Part shown: in pieces, positions 11,801 to 22,531 of the stretch | Numbering within the stretch: the stretch's first letter is position 1 | Layout of the letters: each line of letters opens with the position of its first letter | Translations under genes and position numbers: made by a program | Source of the DNA: Periconia sp. R9002 | Taxonomy: Eukaryota > Ascomycota > Dothideomycetes > Pleosporales > Periconiaceae | NCBI GenBank assembly: GCA_023627715.1 | Contig: JAMAHW010000033.1 | Span: 186,001-250,000, forward strand | Reading direction: 5' to 3' | Length of the DNA stretch: 64,000 bases | Notes under the pieces: model-generated | Told to the model about the DNA's origin: nothing | The model's input: the letters and a program-made list of their open reading frames with translations, nothing else | Databases searched by the model: none

Positions 11801-13846
11801 GGCGAGGCGGCCCTGCTGGGACTTTCGGAATCAAATTCGGAATTTGCAATGCTCACTGTACTGTACGATCTGTCGTGTCCACTGGGTCTCGGAGAAGGGG
11901 AGTTTAACTGGCTGGGTGTGATGGAGTGGCGAAGCAAACTAGATCCAATCGGTCCAACAGGCCCAATCTCAGCACGCTCTGCGCGAGCCTCTTGGGGATT
12001 GTTAAAACGAAATATGTGGAAGTCACCGAGGATAATACGGAAACCACTTCGAAGTCGCTTAGGCTTGTCTATCCGTATACCGTTGACCATGATGCCCGCC
12101 CCGTCCTTGGGAATCACCGTTACAGCACCATCAACATTTTCAAACGTGCAGTGTTCGTGCAAGATTTGCGACCCGGTCAGTCGTACATCCGCTGTTTGAC
12201 CTTCGGTGTCCACATTTCCAACGGTAGTGGTTCCAGGCTTCAAATTGTACACCAGGCATTCGGCAAGCAACGGGTCATCACTGAGGTTGACCAAATGCGG
12301 CATCTTTTTGGGCGTAGACAAGCCCACCGATCCTTTCTCAATAGTAATTCCGAGTTCCTCCAGTGCAGCTTCGCGCTCTTTTTGAATTTCTTCCGTCTTT
12401 TGCATCTTTTCTTCCCACGTTTGATTGAGATCTTTGTAGAGCTTCTCTGACTGATTAAGCTGCTCAACGATTTCCGCTTTGGAGACTTTCTTCACAGATC
12501 CATCCGGCTGTGCAATGGACACTATCTGCTTCTCAAGCGGCGTATCGGGCGCATACTGCTCCTCGACTGGACCTCCCGAACCTCCCCCGCCTAGTTTGGA
12601 GCGCAACTGCGCCAGTTCCTCCTTCAACTCTCGAATCATGCGTGCATTTGGATCTTCGTTTACGACAGCGTGGTTCTTGATACGTTTGGCGGAATCGGCG
12701 TAACGAAGCGTGGACAGAGTCTCTTCAAAGTTGATATCGGCAGGGGAAATGGCGGCAATCATCGCGGTCAAACTGTTTCCTCCCAGGGAGTCTTTGAGCA
12801 ACCATGTAAGAACGGAATCTCGATATGGCACTTGGCCGGCTTTTTTCTTGCCCATGGAGATATCGGCGAGCGACGCAATGACACGACCGAGCGTAGACAG
12901 CGACCTGTTAATCTCGGCACCTTCCTTCAATCTTGCGCCGGTTGCACCGGTCGACTGAGCTCTTTCGGAACCTGCCAAATCGACTAAACTGATCTTGGCG
13001 ACTTTTTCTCCGCTCATGCTCGTTTCTACATCGTGGCGTTTTTGCGTCAATGTCAGGGTGAAGACGGCGTGGGATCGCGAAGATGTCTCGTTCATGTTGG
13101 TGGCGGCAACGGTACGGGCTTTGTTACCCTCGTCCATTAGGTTTTCGATCTCGGAAAAGGAGCTGACGACCAGTTTTGCCAAATCTTCCACATAGGGACC
13201 GGTCGAAGGATGTTCGCGAACCTTGAGGTTCCCCTTGGTGGACGGGTTGAGCAAATCGCGAACCTTTTCATTGTAGATTTCCAGGTATGACACTTCTACC
13301 GTGCAGCTTAGGTTCTTGTCGCTCTGCATGGCCTTGATGCGCTCAAACATGTCCTGGCAAATCATGGGAATGATACCGGCGTCCTTGCCATAACCCATCA
13401 TGGAATAGGACTTTCCCGAACCCGTCTGTCCATATGCAAAGATACAGTTGTTGTAACCTCCGAAAGCATTCTCAAGAAGGGGTTTGCCCAGATCTTCAAA
13501 GAGGTTGGACTGGCCGGCGTAATTAGGGGCGGCGCGGTCAAAGGACCAGTAGGACTTGTCGAATGCGAAGGTTTTGGTGCCCTCGAGAGCAGCTTTGGCA
13601 GCCTTGCCTTTTATTTCGGTGCCGCTGGGGGGAGTGAGGACCGTCTGGCCCCCTTCCATTTTGACGATACATTGTGCATTGCGGGCGATTTCTGGAAGAC
13701 ACGGAGGAGTCAGTCATGTTTCGGTGAGAGTTGAGGGTACCATGCAAACATCTCAGATGAATCGAGGAGGGAACGGCAATCTCACCTCTGCTGTTGAAGG
13801 GACGACATCGCACCACGACCTTGATATTTCCCCCTCCTGAGGCCAT
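8818..13846 (-). CDS. uncA: Kinesin-3 motor (UNC-104/KIF1 type)
   Basis: This is a microtubule motor of the kinesin-3 class, which carries endosomes and other vesicles toward microtubule plus ends. Exon 1 (13846-13786) encodes MASGGGNIKVVVRCRPFNSR and exon 2 (13691-8818) the rest, for 1644 residues, typical for fungal kinesin-3. The motor domain covers about 1-375, with the P-loop GQTGSGKS at 108-115, SSRSH (switch I) and DLAGSE (switch II). An acidic/basic coiled-coil neck follows, then an FHA domain (about 490-600), KIF1-type central domains with further coiled coil (about 830-860), a region matching DUF3694, and a C-terminal PH domain (about 1495-1630) that binds membrane lipid. It is divergent from TRM5, with 458 bp between the starts. 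The symbol follows the Aspergillus name for this class. No defects are seen. Confidence 0.97.
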
Positions 13847-14304
13847 GGTGTTGTTCGCGAAGGCTCGCGCAGCCTGGCCGGAATCCTGCGCAAGGTGTAA
13901 TCAGTTCGTAATGTTGTGGTTATAGGTATGCGCGTGTGCGTGGCGGCTTCATGGCACGTCTTCGGAGCGGTAATGCGGGAGGATGTTTTGTAGGAAAAGG
14001 AGGAAATATACTGAGCACGGGCAGATGTGGATACAGGAGAGAGGAGGGGGTTGTTGTTGATTGAGATGACGGCCAAAACTTGAGATTGCCTACGCGAACC
14101 CTTGCCCATTTGCAGGGTCTCCCCAGCGGGAACACGGAATTCACGTGACCATGGACCCCTACCAACTCGCTTAGCGGCGTGGGAGCATTCATGACTCTTT
14201 TTTCGGAATTGCATCAATACTCACAGATCGCATGGGAAACAAAACATTTACATTCATACATATAGTTGCGCATACGCAGCATTTGGGATAAAAAGTCTCC
14301 ATAG
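13847..14304. promoter_or_regulatory. Divergent promoter, kinesin-3 / TRM5
   Basis: A 458 bp gap between two divergent start codons must hold both promoters. I see no clear TATA element or named factor site. Confidence 0.5.
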
Positions 14305-15708
14305 ATGGCTGACGACATGTTCGCCCCGCCCGTCAACCGCGCCATGAAGGTGCTCGACCGCGCTTTCTTCCAGAAAACCGTTCCGACCTCCGTCGCCCGC
14401 ATCTTCAACAACAAAGACATCTCACGATGCCGCAAGGAACTCGACCGCTCCCACGACACCCTGCACCGTCCACGTATCCAGCCCATCCTACCCGACCCCG
14501 ACTCGGAACGCGCACGCGCCGGCAACAAATGTCTCCTCCTCCGCCCCGAAATCCTGCCCGCCAACAAGACCACTTGGAGCGAAAAGCTGCAAGAGCTGGA
14601 GCAGGATGGCACCGTCGGCGTCATCCCCTACGATTTGAAGCTCGACTACTCCCACTTTTCCTATCTAGACATCATGAATGCGATCCTGCCACCGCCCAAT
14701 CCAGACGAACAATACCACGATGAAATCCCCTCGGGCTTCACCCGCGCCGGACACGTTGCTCACCTCAACCTGCGCGAGCGTTATCTTCCCTATAAACATC
14801 TCATAGGCACCGTCATTGCCGATAAAAACCCCATAGATGTCCGCACCGTCATCAACAAGGTCGAACACCTCGGCGCTGAGAACAAGTTTCGCGTCTTCCC
14901 ATACGAAGTCCTCTACGGTCCCGACGACCTCAACGTGACGTTGCGCGAGCAGGACTGCACTTTCCAATTCGACTGGGCCAAGGTATACTGGAATACACGC
15001 CTCCAAGGCGAACACGAGCGTCTGTGCTCCCAATTCCAGGAAGGCGACGCAATCTGCGATGTCATGGCGGGCGTGGGACCCTTCGCTATCCCCGCGGGGA
15101 AGAGAAAATGCTTCGTCTATGCCAACGATCTGAACCCGGACAGCTACAAGGCCCTCGAGCACAATGTGCCGCTCAACAAGATCACAGACTACGTCAAGAC
15201 CTTCTGCACCGACGGCCACGACTTCATCCGCACCTCCGCCGCCGACCTCCTCAAGACCACACACAGTGTCACCATCTACGAGAAGAAGAAATACTCCCGC
15301 TCCAACCCTGCACAAAACACCCCGCCAAAGCCCATAAAAACCCTCGTTCAGCCAAAGACCTTTGCGCACTACGTCATGAACCTCCCCGGTTCTGCTGTCG
15401 AATTCCTCCCTGACTTCATCGGGCTGTACTCCCGTATTCCAGGCCTCCCAGTCGACGAAGCCCGCAAGCTATTCGCCCCGCACACTAACACAAAGTTGCC
15501 CATGGTTCACGTGTACTGCTTCTCGTTCAAAAATGACGAAGAGGGCGCGCAGAAGGATGTTTGCGACACCATCAGCGGGTTCCTGGGCCACAAGGTCACA
15601 CCTGACACGGAGGACCTGCACATCCAAGATGTCAGGGAAGTGAGTCGGGGAAAGAGTATGTACTGCGTCAGCTTTAGGCTACCCGAGGAGGTTGCATTCA
15701 GAGCGTGA
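14305..15708 (+). CDS. TRM5: tRNA (guanine-N1)-methyltransferase Trm5
   Basis: This enzyme methylates G37 next to the anticodon of tRNAs, using S-adenosylmethionine. It acts in the nucleus/cytosol and also supports mitochondrial tRNAs in fungi. It is a single-exon gene of 467 residues, close to the usual length. Family landmarks are the N-terminal tRNA-binding part with GHVAHLNLRE and VINKVEHLG, the SAM-binding motif DVMAGVGPFAIPAGK (about 252-266), and HYVMNLPGSAVEFL in the catalytic domain (about 357-370). The Met at 14305 is the first in frame and precedes conserved sequence. No clear mitochondrial presequence is seen at this start. No defects are visible. Confidence 0.96.
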   Translation: MADDMFAPPVNRAMKVLDRAFFQKTVPTSVARIFNNKDISRCRKELDRSHDTLHRPRIQPILPDPDSERARAGNKCLLLRPEILPANKTTWSEKLQELEQDGTVGVIPYDLKLDYSHFSYLDIMNAILPPPNPDEQYHDEIPSGFTRAGHVAHLNLRERYLPYKHLIGTVIADKNPIDVRTVINKVEHLGAENKFRVFPYEVLYGPDDLNVTLREQDCTFQFDWAKVYWNTRLQGEHERLCSQFQEGDAICDVMAGVGPFAIPAGKRKCFVYANDLNPDSYKALEHNVPLNKITDYVKTFCTDGHDFIRTSAADLLKTTHSVTIYEKKKYSRSNPAQNTPPKPIKTLVQPKTFAHYVMNLPGSAVEFLPDFIGLYSRIPGLPVDEARKLFAPHTNTKLPMVHVYCFSFKNDEEGAQKDVCDTISGFLGHKVTPDTEDLHIQDVREVSRGKSMYCVSFRLPEEVAFRA

Positions 15709-16496
15709 ATGAGCATAGCGCATATGGCATGGCATGGGTTGGGAGTTTTGATCAGCATTTTCCATTCGGCATCAGGCCCAAAGATAAAAGTTTTATTACT
15801 CGAAAAAATAATAGACGCGATACCCCTCTCTCCTAAAAACAAGTAGTTAAAGCAAAAGAAACAAACGAAGTAATTGCTTGGTGCGGTTTAGTTGTTTTCC
15901 TTGGGCCCACTGACTAGAGACGCGGACAGGATAGATCGGACGAGCGAGGAAAGTTGATGTGGTTGGTTATGTTATCTCCGCCGTCCCATTTCAACTCCAG
16001 ATTCCACACCCACGAAATAGTTATTTGTCTGGACGAGTTTAAACATTGAACTAACTTTACGACTACATTTTTTATATAATTTTGGCCATTAGCCACTCCC
16101 TAGAGTTTTAATAGAACGACGTACTGTAGACTAACGGAAATAGGGTATGGCATTGTCTCGCACGAGACGTAAACAAGACAACAAGTTTCGCAATATATAT
16201 AATTTCGTCCACCAACGCCCAGGACGTTAACGCCGAAGATGGAATCTTAACTATCATCAAAAACAGTACTAACATTTGTTTAATTCGTCCGTCGAGACAC
16301 TTGAAATTGATATGAGCTTTTTCATATAAAAGCTTCTGTCTTCAAATGTCTCTTCGAAAACAAGAAACGATTCTCAGTGTGATAAATCCGTACATTCAAC
16401 ACCACATCACTACGTCCTATTAAGGCCACTTGCCTCTCACAAAAACATCTCCAACTTCCCACCAACCACCCAACCATCCTCCTCAAACCACCCAAA
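15709..16496. other. Intergenic
   Basis: This is 788 bp between two plus-strand genes. It is AT-richer than its surroundings between about 15840 and 16330, and the last ~70 bp before 16497 are C-rich leader sequence. No gene is seen. Confidence 0.4.
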
Positions 16497-17249
16497 ATGC
16501 ACGTCCTCCTCACCGGCGCAACAGGCCACATCGGCTCCTCAATCTTCCTCTCCCTCCTCACCCAACACCCACACATCACCCACGTCACAACCATAACCCG
16601 ACGCCCACTCTCCACCCCACCCCTCCCACCCACCACCACCAACCCCCCAACCCACACCAACATCGTCCTCGCATCCTTCACCACCTGGCCCCCCACCACG
16701 CTCTCCCACCTCGCCACCGCAGACGCCATGATCTGGGCCCTCGGCTCCAACACCGCCTCGGAAGAAATAAACCACACCTACCCCGTGACCTTCTGCACCT
16801 CCTTCCTCCCCATCCTCAAATCACGACCAAGGAAAAAACCCTTCAAATTTATATACCTCTCCGGCGCCCTCTCCTCCCCCTCGCAAACCCAAACCCTCTA
16901 CTTCCTCCCCGCGGCCCGCAAAATCAAAGGCCGCACCGAGACGTTTCTCCTCAACTTCGCGGATGAGAATAGGGGGGTTTGGGAGACGTGCGTGTTGAGG
17001 CCGGGCGGGGTGTATAAGGAGGGGGGGTGGAGTCAGGTCGCGAGTTGGGCGCTGCCGGAGTGGTTTCGGGTTAGTGCGGAGGAGGTTGCGGCGTTTGTTG
17101 GGGGGGTGCTGTTAAGTGGGAGAGTGGTGGAGGGGGAGGGTGGGGGAAAGGGGTTGTGGGGTGAGGAGGTGGATGGGAGAGTGATGCTTAATGGGAGGAT
17201 TGTTAGGGAGGGGAGGGAGGTTTTGAGGGGGTTGGGAGAGGGGAGGTGA
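16497..17249 (+). CDS. NAD(P)-binding Rossmann-fold protein (atypical SDR / NmrA-like)
   Basis: This single-exon gene encodes 250 residues. The N-terminus MHVLLTGATGHIGSSI carries the GxxGxxG dinucleotide-binding motif at positions 7-13, so a reductase, epimerase or NmrA-like regulator is likely. A FIYLSGALS strand (about 118-126) precedes a region where SDRs place the catalytic Tyr, but there is no clear YxxxK, so enzymatic activity is uncertain. The C-terminal PEWFRVSAEEVAAFV segment resembles the substrate-binding end of atypical SDRs. The coding strand switches abruptly from C-rich to G-rich near 16960. It faces a second Rossmann-fold gene (18582-19452) tail to tail. Confidence 0.8.
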   Translation: MHVLLTGATGHIGSSIFLSLLTQHPHITHVTTITRRPLSTPPLPPTTTNPPTHTNIVLASFTTWPPTTLSHLATADAMIWALGSNTASEEINHTYPVTFCTSFLPILKSRPRKKPFKFIYLSGALSSPSQTQTLYFLPAARKIKGRTETFLLNFADENRGVWETCVLRPGGVYKEGGWSQVASWALPEWFRVSAEEVAAFVGGVLLSGRVVEGEGGGKGLWGEEVDGRVMLNGRIVREGREVLRGLGEGR

Positions 17250-18581
17250 GGGGTGTGTGTGGTATTGAGATTGCGGATGAACTGGGTGTGGATGTAAGTG
17301 TCGCCGCGAGTGCTGTCAGTCTTGAATGCTTTGGATTTTTTTCCCCCCTGAAACTGAACTGAACTGCCTGGATTGATAAATCGTTGTAGAAGCGACGGAG
17401 TATGGGAAGGGGCTTTATGCGTCTTGAAGGGTTTGAAGTGAAGTATAAATGAACTACGCCTTTCATGCCGGGGAAGTGGGAAGGACGTGAGACGCAGTCG
17501 TTTTCGGTGGATGGGCAGACGTAAGAGTGTGAGGAAGAGCGGAGGGTGAGGGGAGATGGAGTTTTGAGTTGGGAGATTGGGTTTGTGGGATTTGGAGTTT
17601 ATTTGGAATTGGTTTTGGGGCTGCGTTTCTGCAGTTGGTTTAACTGTTGATGCTCTTAATACACGTGGCTCCATCGTATGTAGTGAAAAATCTCGAGTTG
17701 GAGGTGTGAGCTCCCTTTTACGATTGATGAAAATATAGCAGAATACGAAATGTTATGTAGTGTAGTACTTACTGTGTTTCTCATGCCTCACCTGATGAAG
17801 TAGGAAGATAGATGAATAAGTAGATAACTACGGAGACGTAGATGACTCTGCCTATGTGCGTAACAATATAGCATATATAATATCTAACAATAATCGGTCA
17901 TCGTCTCATCAAAACATCCCCTCTTGTACGGACTCGTCTCACGTGGATTGCGAAACGGCGGTGATGCTTGTGGGGGTGGGGACGGTGGTGAGTTGAGTTA
18001 ATGAGAAGAGAGGGATAGCGGGTCAAGGGTGGGTGGGAAGTTAGTTGATTAGCAGTAATAATAGTATCTTGAAGATAATTAGGTATGTAGAAGCGCTGGT
18101 TTAAGGCTCCTTTTTGTCGATGTTTGAATCGGGGGGCTGGGGGGTTTCAATTGGACGGGGAAGGTGGACTGGGTAGTAAGTACTAAATTGAGTGCTATAT
18201 GTGTAAGTTTGTATGTATGTGCTAGTATTACTGTAGGGGAAGAAAGAGTTACAGATGGGTCTAAGGATTAGAAGCGTGAAAATGGGGCGTGGAACTCCAA
18301 GTGAGGTGTCCAATGTGAATTATAGAGTTCATCACCATTGAAGAAACTATATTTCTCACAGTATCAACATAAAGCGGAAAAACAAAGGCATAGACGTTCC
18401 CTCACCCCAGGACATAAAACACAGGTATGTATAGGGATTCAAATATTACAACATTAAAAGTTATAAAATACATGATCACTCACGCAATCTCTCCATCTCA
18501 TCTAGAACAAAAGAAATACTTACAAAACGACAGAAACCCCAACCAACTCCTTTTAACATCTCTAACCCCGTTCCAACTCCC
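17250..18581. other. Convergent intergenic region
   Basis: This is 1.3 kb between two converging Rossmann-fold genes. Frames on the minus strand at 17033-17674 are the G-rich complement of the upstream gene's tail. No gene, tRNA or repeat is recognised. Confidence 0.4.
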
Positions 18582-19452
18582 CTACACCGAAACAACACCA
18601 ACCCTGCTCCCCACCCACTCACTCCCCACCCCCCTATCAAGATCCCCCGCAATAAACTCCGCCGCCTGCTCCAGCGTAATCGCGTACCGTGGCGCATTAA
18701 TCGCACACACGATCGGTTTCCCTATCAGCGGGACAAACCTAAGCCATAAATTCCACCAGTGCGGTGGCGTTGTCGCGCTCGCGGTGAGTTTCTTCTTCGG
18801 GGGTTTGGCGGGGACGGTGAAGGCGGGGATGGTGAAGTCGGTTGTTGGTTCGGGGGTCATGGTGTTGGGGCAGAGGATGGACCAGGAGAGAGGGGTGGTG
18901 GTTGAGAGGGAGTGGAGGATGTGGTAGTTTTTTCGGTGTTCGCGGTAGATGGGGATGCTGTTGCATGTCGTGAGTATGTATTTTTTTTGTAAGGGGGAGT
19001 CGAGGGTTGGTGGTGGATGAGGGTTCAGACTGGACTTACTAGCTCGAAAGCATCGTTTCTGTCCCCGGGAAATGTAATAGTCCTTGTCCTCCTAAAAACC
19101 ACACCCGCAACGGCCGTTTCCTTTCCTCTGCTTCTACCGCTTTTGTCACGCCTTCCAGCACCGATTTGAATATTTCAGGGAGGTCGCTGTGGCGCCATGG
19201 AGCCAGTGCCGCTACGCCCGCCGTGTTGACGACGGCGTCGCATCGTGCGTTCAGTATGACATTCCGGATTGAGGTCGAGTTTGTAGCTGAGCCTTCGACT
19301 ACGATGATTTTTTGGTAGACGTCTTTGGGGAGGAGAGAGGCGAGTTTCCGTGGTGAGCGGACGAAGGCGACGACGTCGTGGCCGTGGGTTAGGAGGGCTG
19401 GGATTAGGCGGATTCCTAGGTTCCCGGTTGCGCCAATGAGGAGGACCCTCAT
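18582..19452 (-). CDS. NAD(P)-binding Rossmann-fold protein (NmrA-like)
   Basis: Two exons (19452-19040 and 18957-18582) join in phase to give 262 residues. The start MRVLLIGATGNLGIRLIPALL shows the GATGxxG dinucleotide-binding motif (positions 7-13). ARCDAVVNTAGVAAL is the usual strand-turn over the cofactor, and RVWFLGGQGLL follows. After the splice the frame continues YIPIYREHRKNYHILHS and LSWSILCPNTM, a typical NmrA/atypical SDR pattern in which YxxxHxK-like residues sit near the active site. It ends with ITLEQAAEFIAGDLDRG. It is probably an oxidoreductase or redox-sensing protein in the cytosol; substrate is unknown. It converges with a related fold at 16497-17249. Confidence 0.8.
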
Positions 19453-20118
19453 TTATTATGATTAGGATTACGATTAGTGGGAGTGTAGTTGTGTGATTGT
19501 TGAGAGATGCCAGGTTGCAAAAGGAACGATGTTGTTTCGATTTGGGAATATATGTGTATTGGTCACTCGTGAATGTGTACATCAATTGATGTAAGCGCAG
19601 TTTGAACTCTTTATAAAAACTAGTACCATCGTTCGCCCCCAAGATTCTATACTCGGACTCGAACCTTCGTCCGAGCCTGGAACATCATGAACCCCCGAGT
19701 GTGCAATTCAATGAATGCAAGGCAGTGATCCTGAGCGCTTGAGTCAGCCGATAATTCACCTTTGTAACCACGCGGGCTAACTCGACGCCGTTACGCACAA
19801 CAATGTTCTACCGCGAATTCCGCACTAGCAGGGCTTTAGGAGAGCTGTGATTTGCGGACTCTGCTCTCGGATGAATATTGAATGGGATGGTAGTTCGTAT
19901 TCGGTTGCATAAATTTACGCCCCGCGGATTTACGCCCCATCAAGTTTACGGCCCCCACTAGTAATCTGCTTGTCTGAAGTAAGCAAATGCTGCGGTCGTT
20001 GCGATAAAAGCGGAGAAATGTAACTATATCCCCGTGTCCGACTTATTAACAGTGAAAAGCCAGTAGGTAGACAGGAAGCATCGCAGCTTGTAATCGTTCT
20101 GTGCGTCTGTAGGGCAAA
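19453..20118. other. Divergent intergenic region
   Basis: No gene is seen. A perfect 7-bp hairpin (arms CTCGGAC / GTCCGAG, about 19652-19675, either strand) contains a sequence resembling a Pol III B box on the minus strand, but no tRNA cloverleaf can be drawn around it. Confidence 0.35.
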
Positions 20119-20986
20119 ATGTCTAAGCCATGGGCGGACCAGCCGTATACATTAATTTCAACCACTGATTTCTCGAAAAATGTAAGTCAAGTCTTCATGT
20201 GATTTGACGCATGATAACCGATTTCCGATAGACATCTCACGCAGCCTACTATGTCGCGACGCAAATGGCCCTGGCCCACAACGGCATGATCCGCGGCTTG
20301 AACTCGATCTACCTGCAATCGACTCACCTTCCGCGCGGTGATCTAAAAACGGCCCAGGATTTCTTGACGTATTGCCAGTGTTGGTGCGAATCAATGCACC
20401 ACCACCACGACATGGAAGAGGAGAATTTTTTCCCAGCCATAGAAAAGTTGACCGGCGTCCAGGGGCTTATGGAGCGCAACGTCGAACAGCACCGAGCTTT
20501 TACGCCAGGGTTCGATAAGTTCCAGACGTATGCTCGGACATGTTCGCCTAAAGACTACGATGGAGCAGAGCTTAGAAAGCTTGTTGAGGATTTTGCGGAG
20601 CCGTTGACTCGTCATTTACACGACGAGATAGACACTCTGAAGAATCTGCATGAATACGATAGTGAGAAAGTGCGAGAAGCGTACAAGAATTTTGAGAAGC
20701 TCTTAATGGCGACAGACAATGTCAGCACCACCTTTAAGATTGAGTTGCTCTGATTTACGAGACTGACTTTTTCATTTAGCAACGCATTGCGCCTCTTGTG
20801 TTTGGCACTGCTGATAGAGGCTTCGAAAACGGCATGCATGATTTCCCGTCTGTACCGTTCTTCGTGCCGTATATCATACATTATTTGTTCGGCATGAAAC
20901 ACCGTGGAGCCTGGCGGTTCAATCCGTGTACGATTTGGAGAGACCGAAGAGAGTTGGCTTTCGTCGATGCAAATGCGACGTCATGA
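20119..20986 (+). CDS. Hemerythrin-like (HHE) domain protein
   Basis: Three exons (20119-20181, 20232-20720, 20780-20986) join in phase to give 252 residues. The HHE cation-binding domain is shown by successive His/Glu ligands: AHNGMIRG (helix 1), HHHHDMEEENFFP (HxxxE, helix 2), EQHRAF (helix 3) and HLHDEIDTL (helix 4). Such domains bind a di-iron centre; in fungi their roles are mostly unproven. The last exon (QRIAPLVFGTADRGFENG to RRELAFVDANATS) matches the C-terminal tail common to fungal members. It is reached through an intron with donor GTCAGC at 20721 and a CTGAC box shortly before the acceptor at 20779. Without that splice the frame would stop at 20753. The product is likely cytosolic. 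Confidence 0.85.
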
Positions 20987-21354
20987 TGAGATTCGTCTCC
21001 CCTGAATGAGGAGGGATCAGGTGATGAACTTTGGAGTTTGGCGCTTTTTTTTTTGGCAAGATCGAATTGCTCAAGCACTTGAGAGAAGAGGTCGTTGTCA
21101 CTCACATGTTTTGCTGATTTAGCGCGTATGTTGAATTGAGGTTAAGCTATATCCCAACTTATTTTCAATTAAGAAAGAGCGACCCACAACCTCAAGATCA
21201 CTTGGGAGTGGAACCGCGATAGAATTTGAAACTACTCAAGAATACTGCAAATGGGACTATTATTTCTCGTGAATCATCACATTCCTATCAGTGCAGCATC
21301 GTTACATAAGCTTTTGAGTACGGTGGCTGAGAAGTATATATGGATATCACTCCA
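20987..21354. other. Convergent intergenic region
   Basis: 368 bp lie between the hemerythrin and PEBP stop codons. Only presumed 3' UTR sequence is seen. Confidence 0.4.
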
Positions 21355-22001
21355 TCACAGCTCGTCCTTCCCGCCATTCCAACCATCACCAGCTCCCAAC
21401 ATCCAATTAACCCCAACCAGTTCTAGCCCATGCTTCTCCACCCACTCCTTAGCCCCAAAGCTCCTTCTCTGCACAAACTCCTCACCGCCAACATCTTCTT
21501 TCGTCAACCCTTTATAATTCTCGGGCTCGCGGTACAACAAGAACAAATAACGATGAGGTTTTGAATCGTCTTTCGGTCCAGGCCCCAGATACTCCGTCAA
21601 AACCTGTCCATTTTCCGCAACATTGTGCCCACTGCCTGATATAGACGATACAACCCAGTGGCGCCAGTAGGCGAATTTGGGGTCATCGGGAGTAGGCGCA
21701 TCGGGATCTATCAGTATAAAGGTATACTTTGTCGTGGAATTGACTCCGGACTGAAGGAGAACGTGTTAGACGTTGAGGACGGAAGATGCAGGTTTGTGCA
21801 TAGTACCTCGGGGGTGAATGTGACTTCGGGGGCAGTTTTGCACGTGCTAGCACGGAAAAGATTGCCAGCTGCAACTGGAGTCTCGTTGAAGGAAACGGAG
21901 AGTTGCACTGTGGGTTTGAAGGTTGAGGGGATGACGGGGGATGGGAGGAGTGATGCAGAGGAAAGAGAGGAGAGGAGAGCAGCGTTATCGATTGTAGCCA
22001 T
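21355..22001 (-). CDS. Phosphatidylethanolamine-binding protein (PEBP) family
   Basis: Two exons (22001-21807 and 21750-21355) join in phase for 196 residues. The PEBP signature is intact: YTFILIDPDAP at about 74-84, then YWRHWVVSSI (93-102) with the conserved His, and a later HRYLFLLYRE strand. Together these form the anion-binding pocket. Family members include carboxypeptidase Y inhibitors and Raf-kinase-inhibitor-like proteins; which role applies here is open. The start MATIDNAALLSSLSSASLLP was chosen because related fungal proteins begin with a short helix just before the FKPTVQLSVSF strand; the frame is open further upstream (to 22121). No signal peptide is obvious. Confidence 0.88.
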
Positions 22002-22531
22002 AGTTGCAGTAAGATATGTTATATTGTTTGAAGCTTTCTTGGGGAACAATGTTGGAATTTCTGTCAAGTATACGTTGACTGTGCCAATGGTGGAGATCGT
22101 GGCGGGATGGTATACCGCCATCTGATTGGTGGAATTTTTATTGGCCTCAAGATACCTCGTGATGGTTGGACCCGAGCATTGCTCCCACTCCTCTACTTTT
22201 TAAAGGCATGATGGGAATTGTTCTGGGAATTCAGATAGGAACAAATCAGATATTTCTGTATTCAATTTACGATGTAATGTTCTTCGTAGGCCATGACTCT
22301 CAAGTTCTTCGAATGTCTGCTGTGTCAAGTGCTACTCTTTTTCACATGGGAATCCGACTTTTGATATTCTCCATGCTGTTGGACAATTAATATCATAATT
22401 TCCTATCATATCTAACACGATAAAAGTCTAAAGGTTCCAAAACTGATCAAGCTATATAAAAGCCTAGCCATCACACAAAGAACAGAACAGCCCTTTCCAT
22501 CTCCACACGCTTATCATCTCACCAAAACCTC
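22002..22531. other. Intergenic
   Basis: This holds the promoter of the PEBP gene and the 3' region of the hydrolase gene. No gene is seen. Confidence 0.4.

Noticed and set aside
19640..19800. Minus-strand B-box-like GGTTCGAGTCC and an A-box-like sequence about 110 nt upstream, suggesting a tRNA or SINE
   Set aside because: The T-stem and acceptor do not pair. The B-box is part of a perfect 7-bp hairpin instead. No cloverleaf with a reasonable intron could be drawn.
20721..20753. Hemerythrin protein ending VSTTFKIELL at the TGA
   Set aside because: A downstream exon in phase carries the family's usual C-terminal tail, so the stop lies within an intron.
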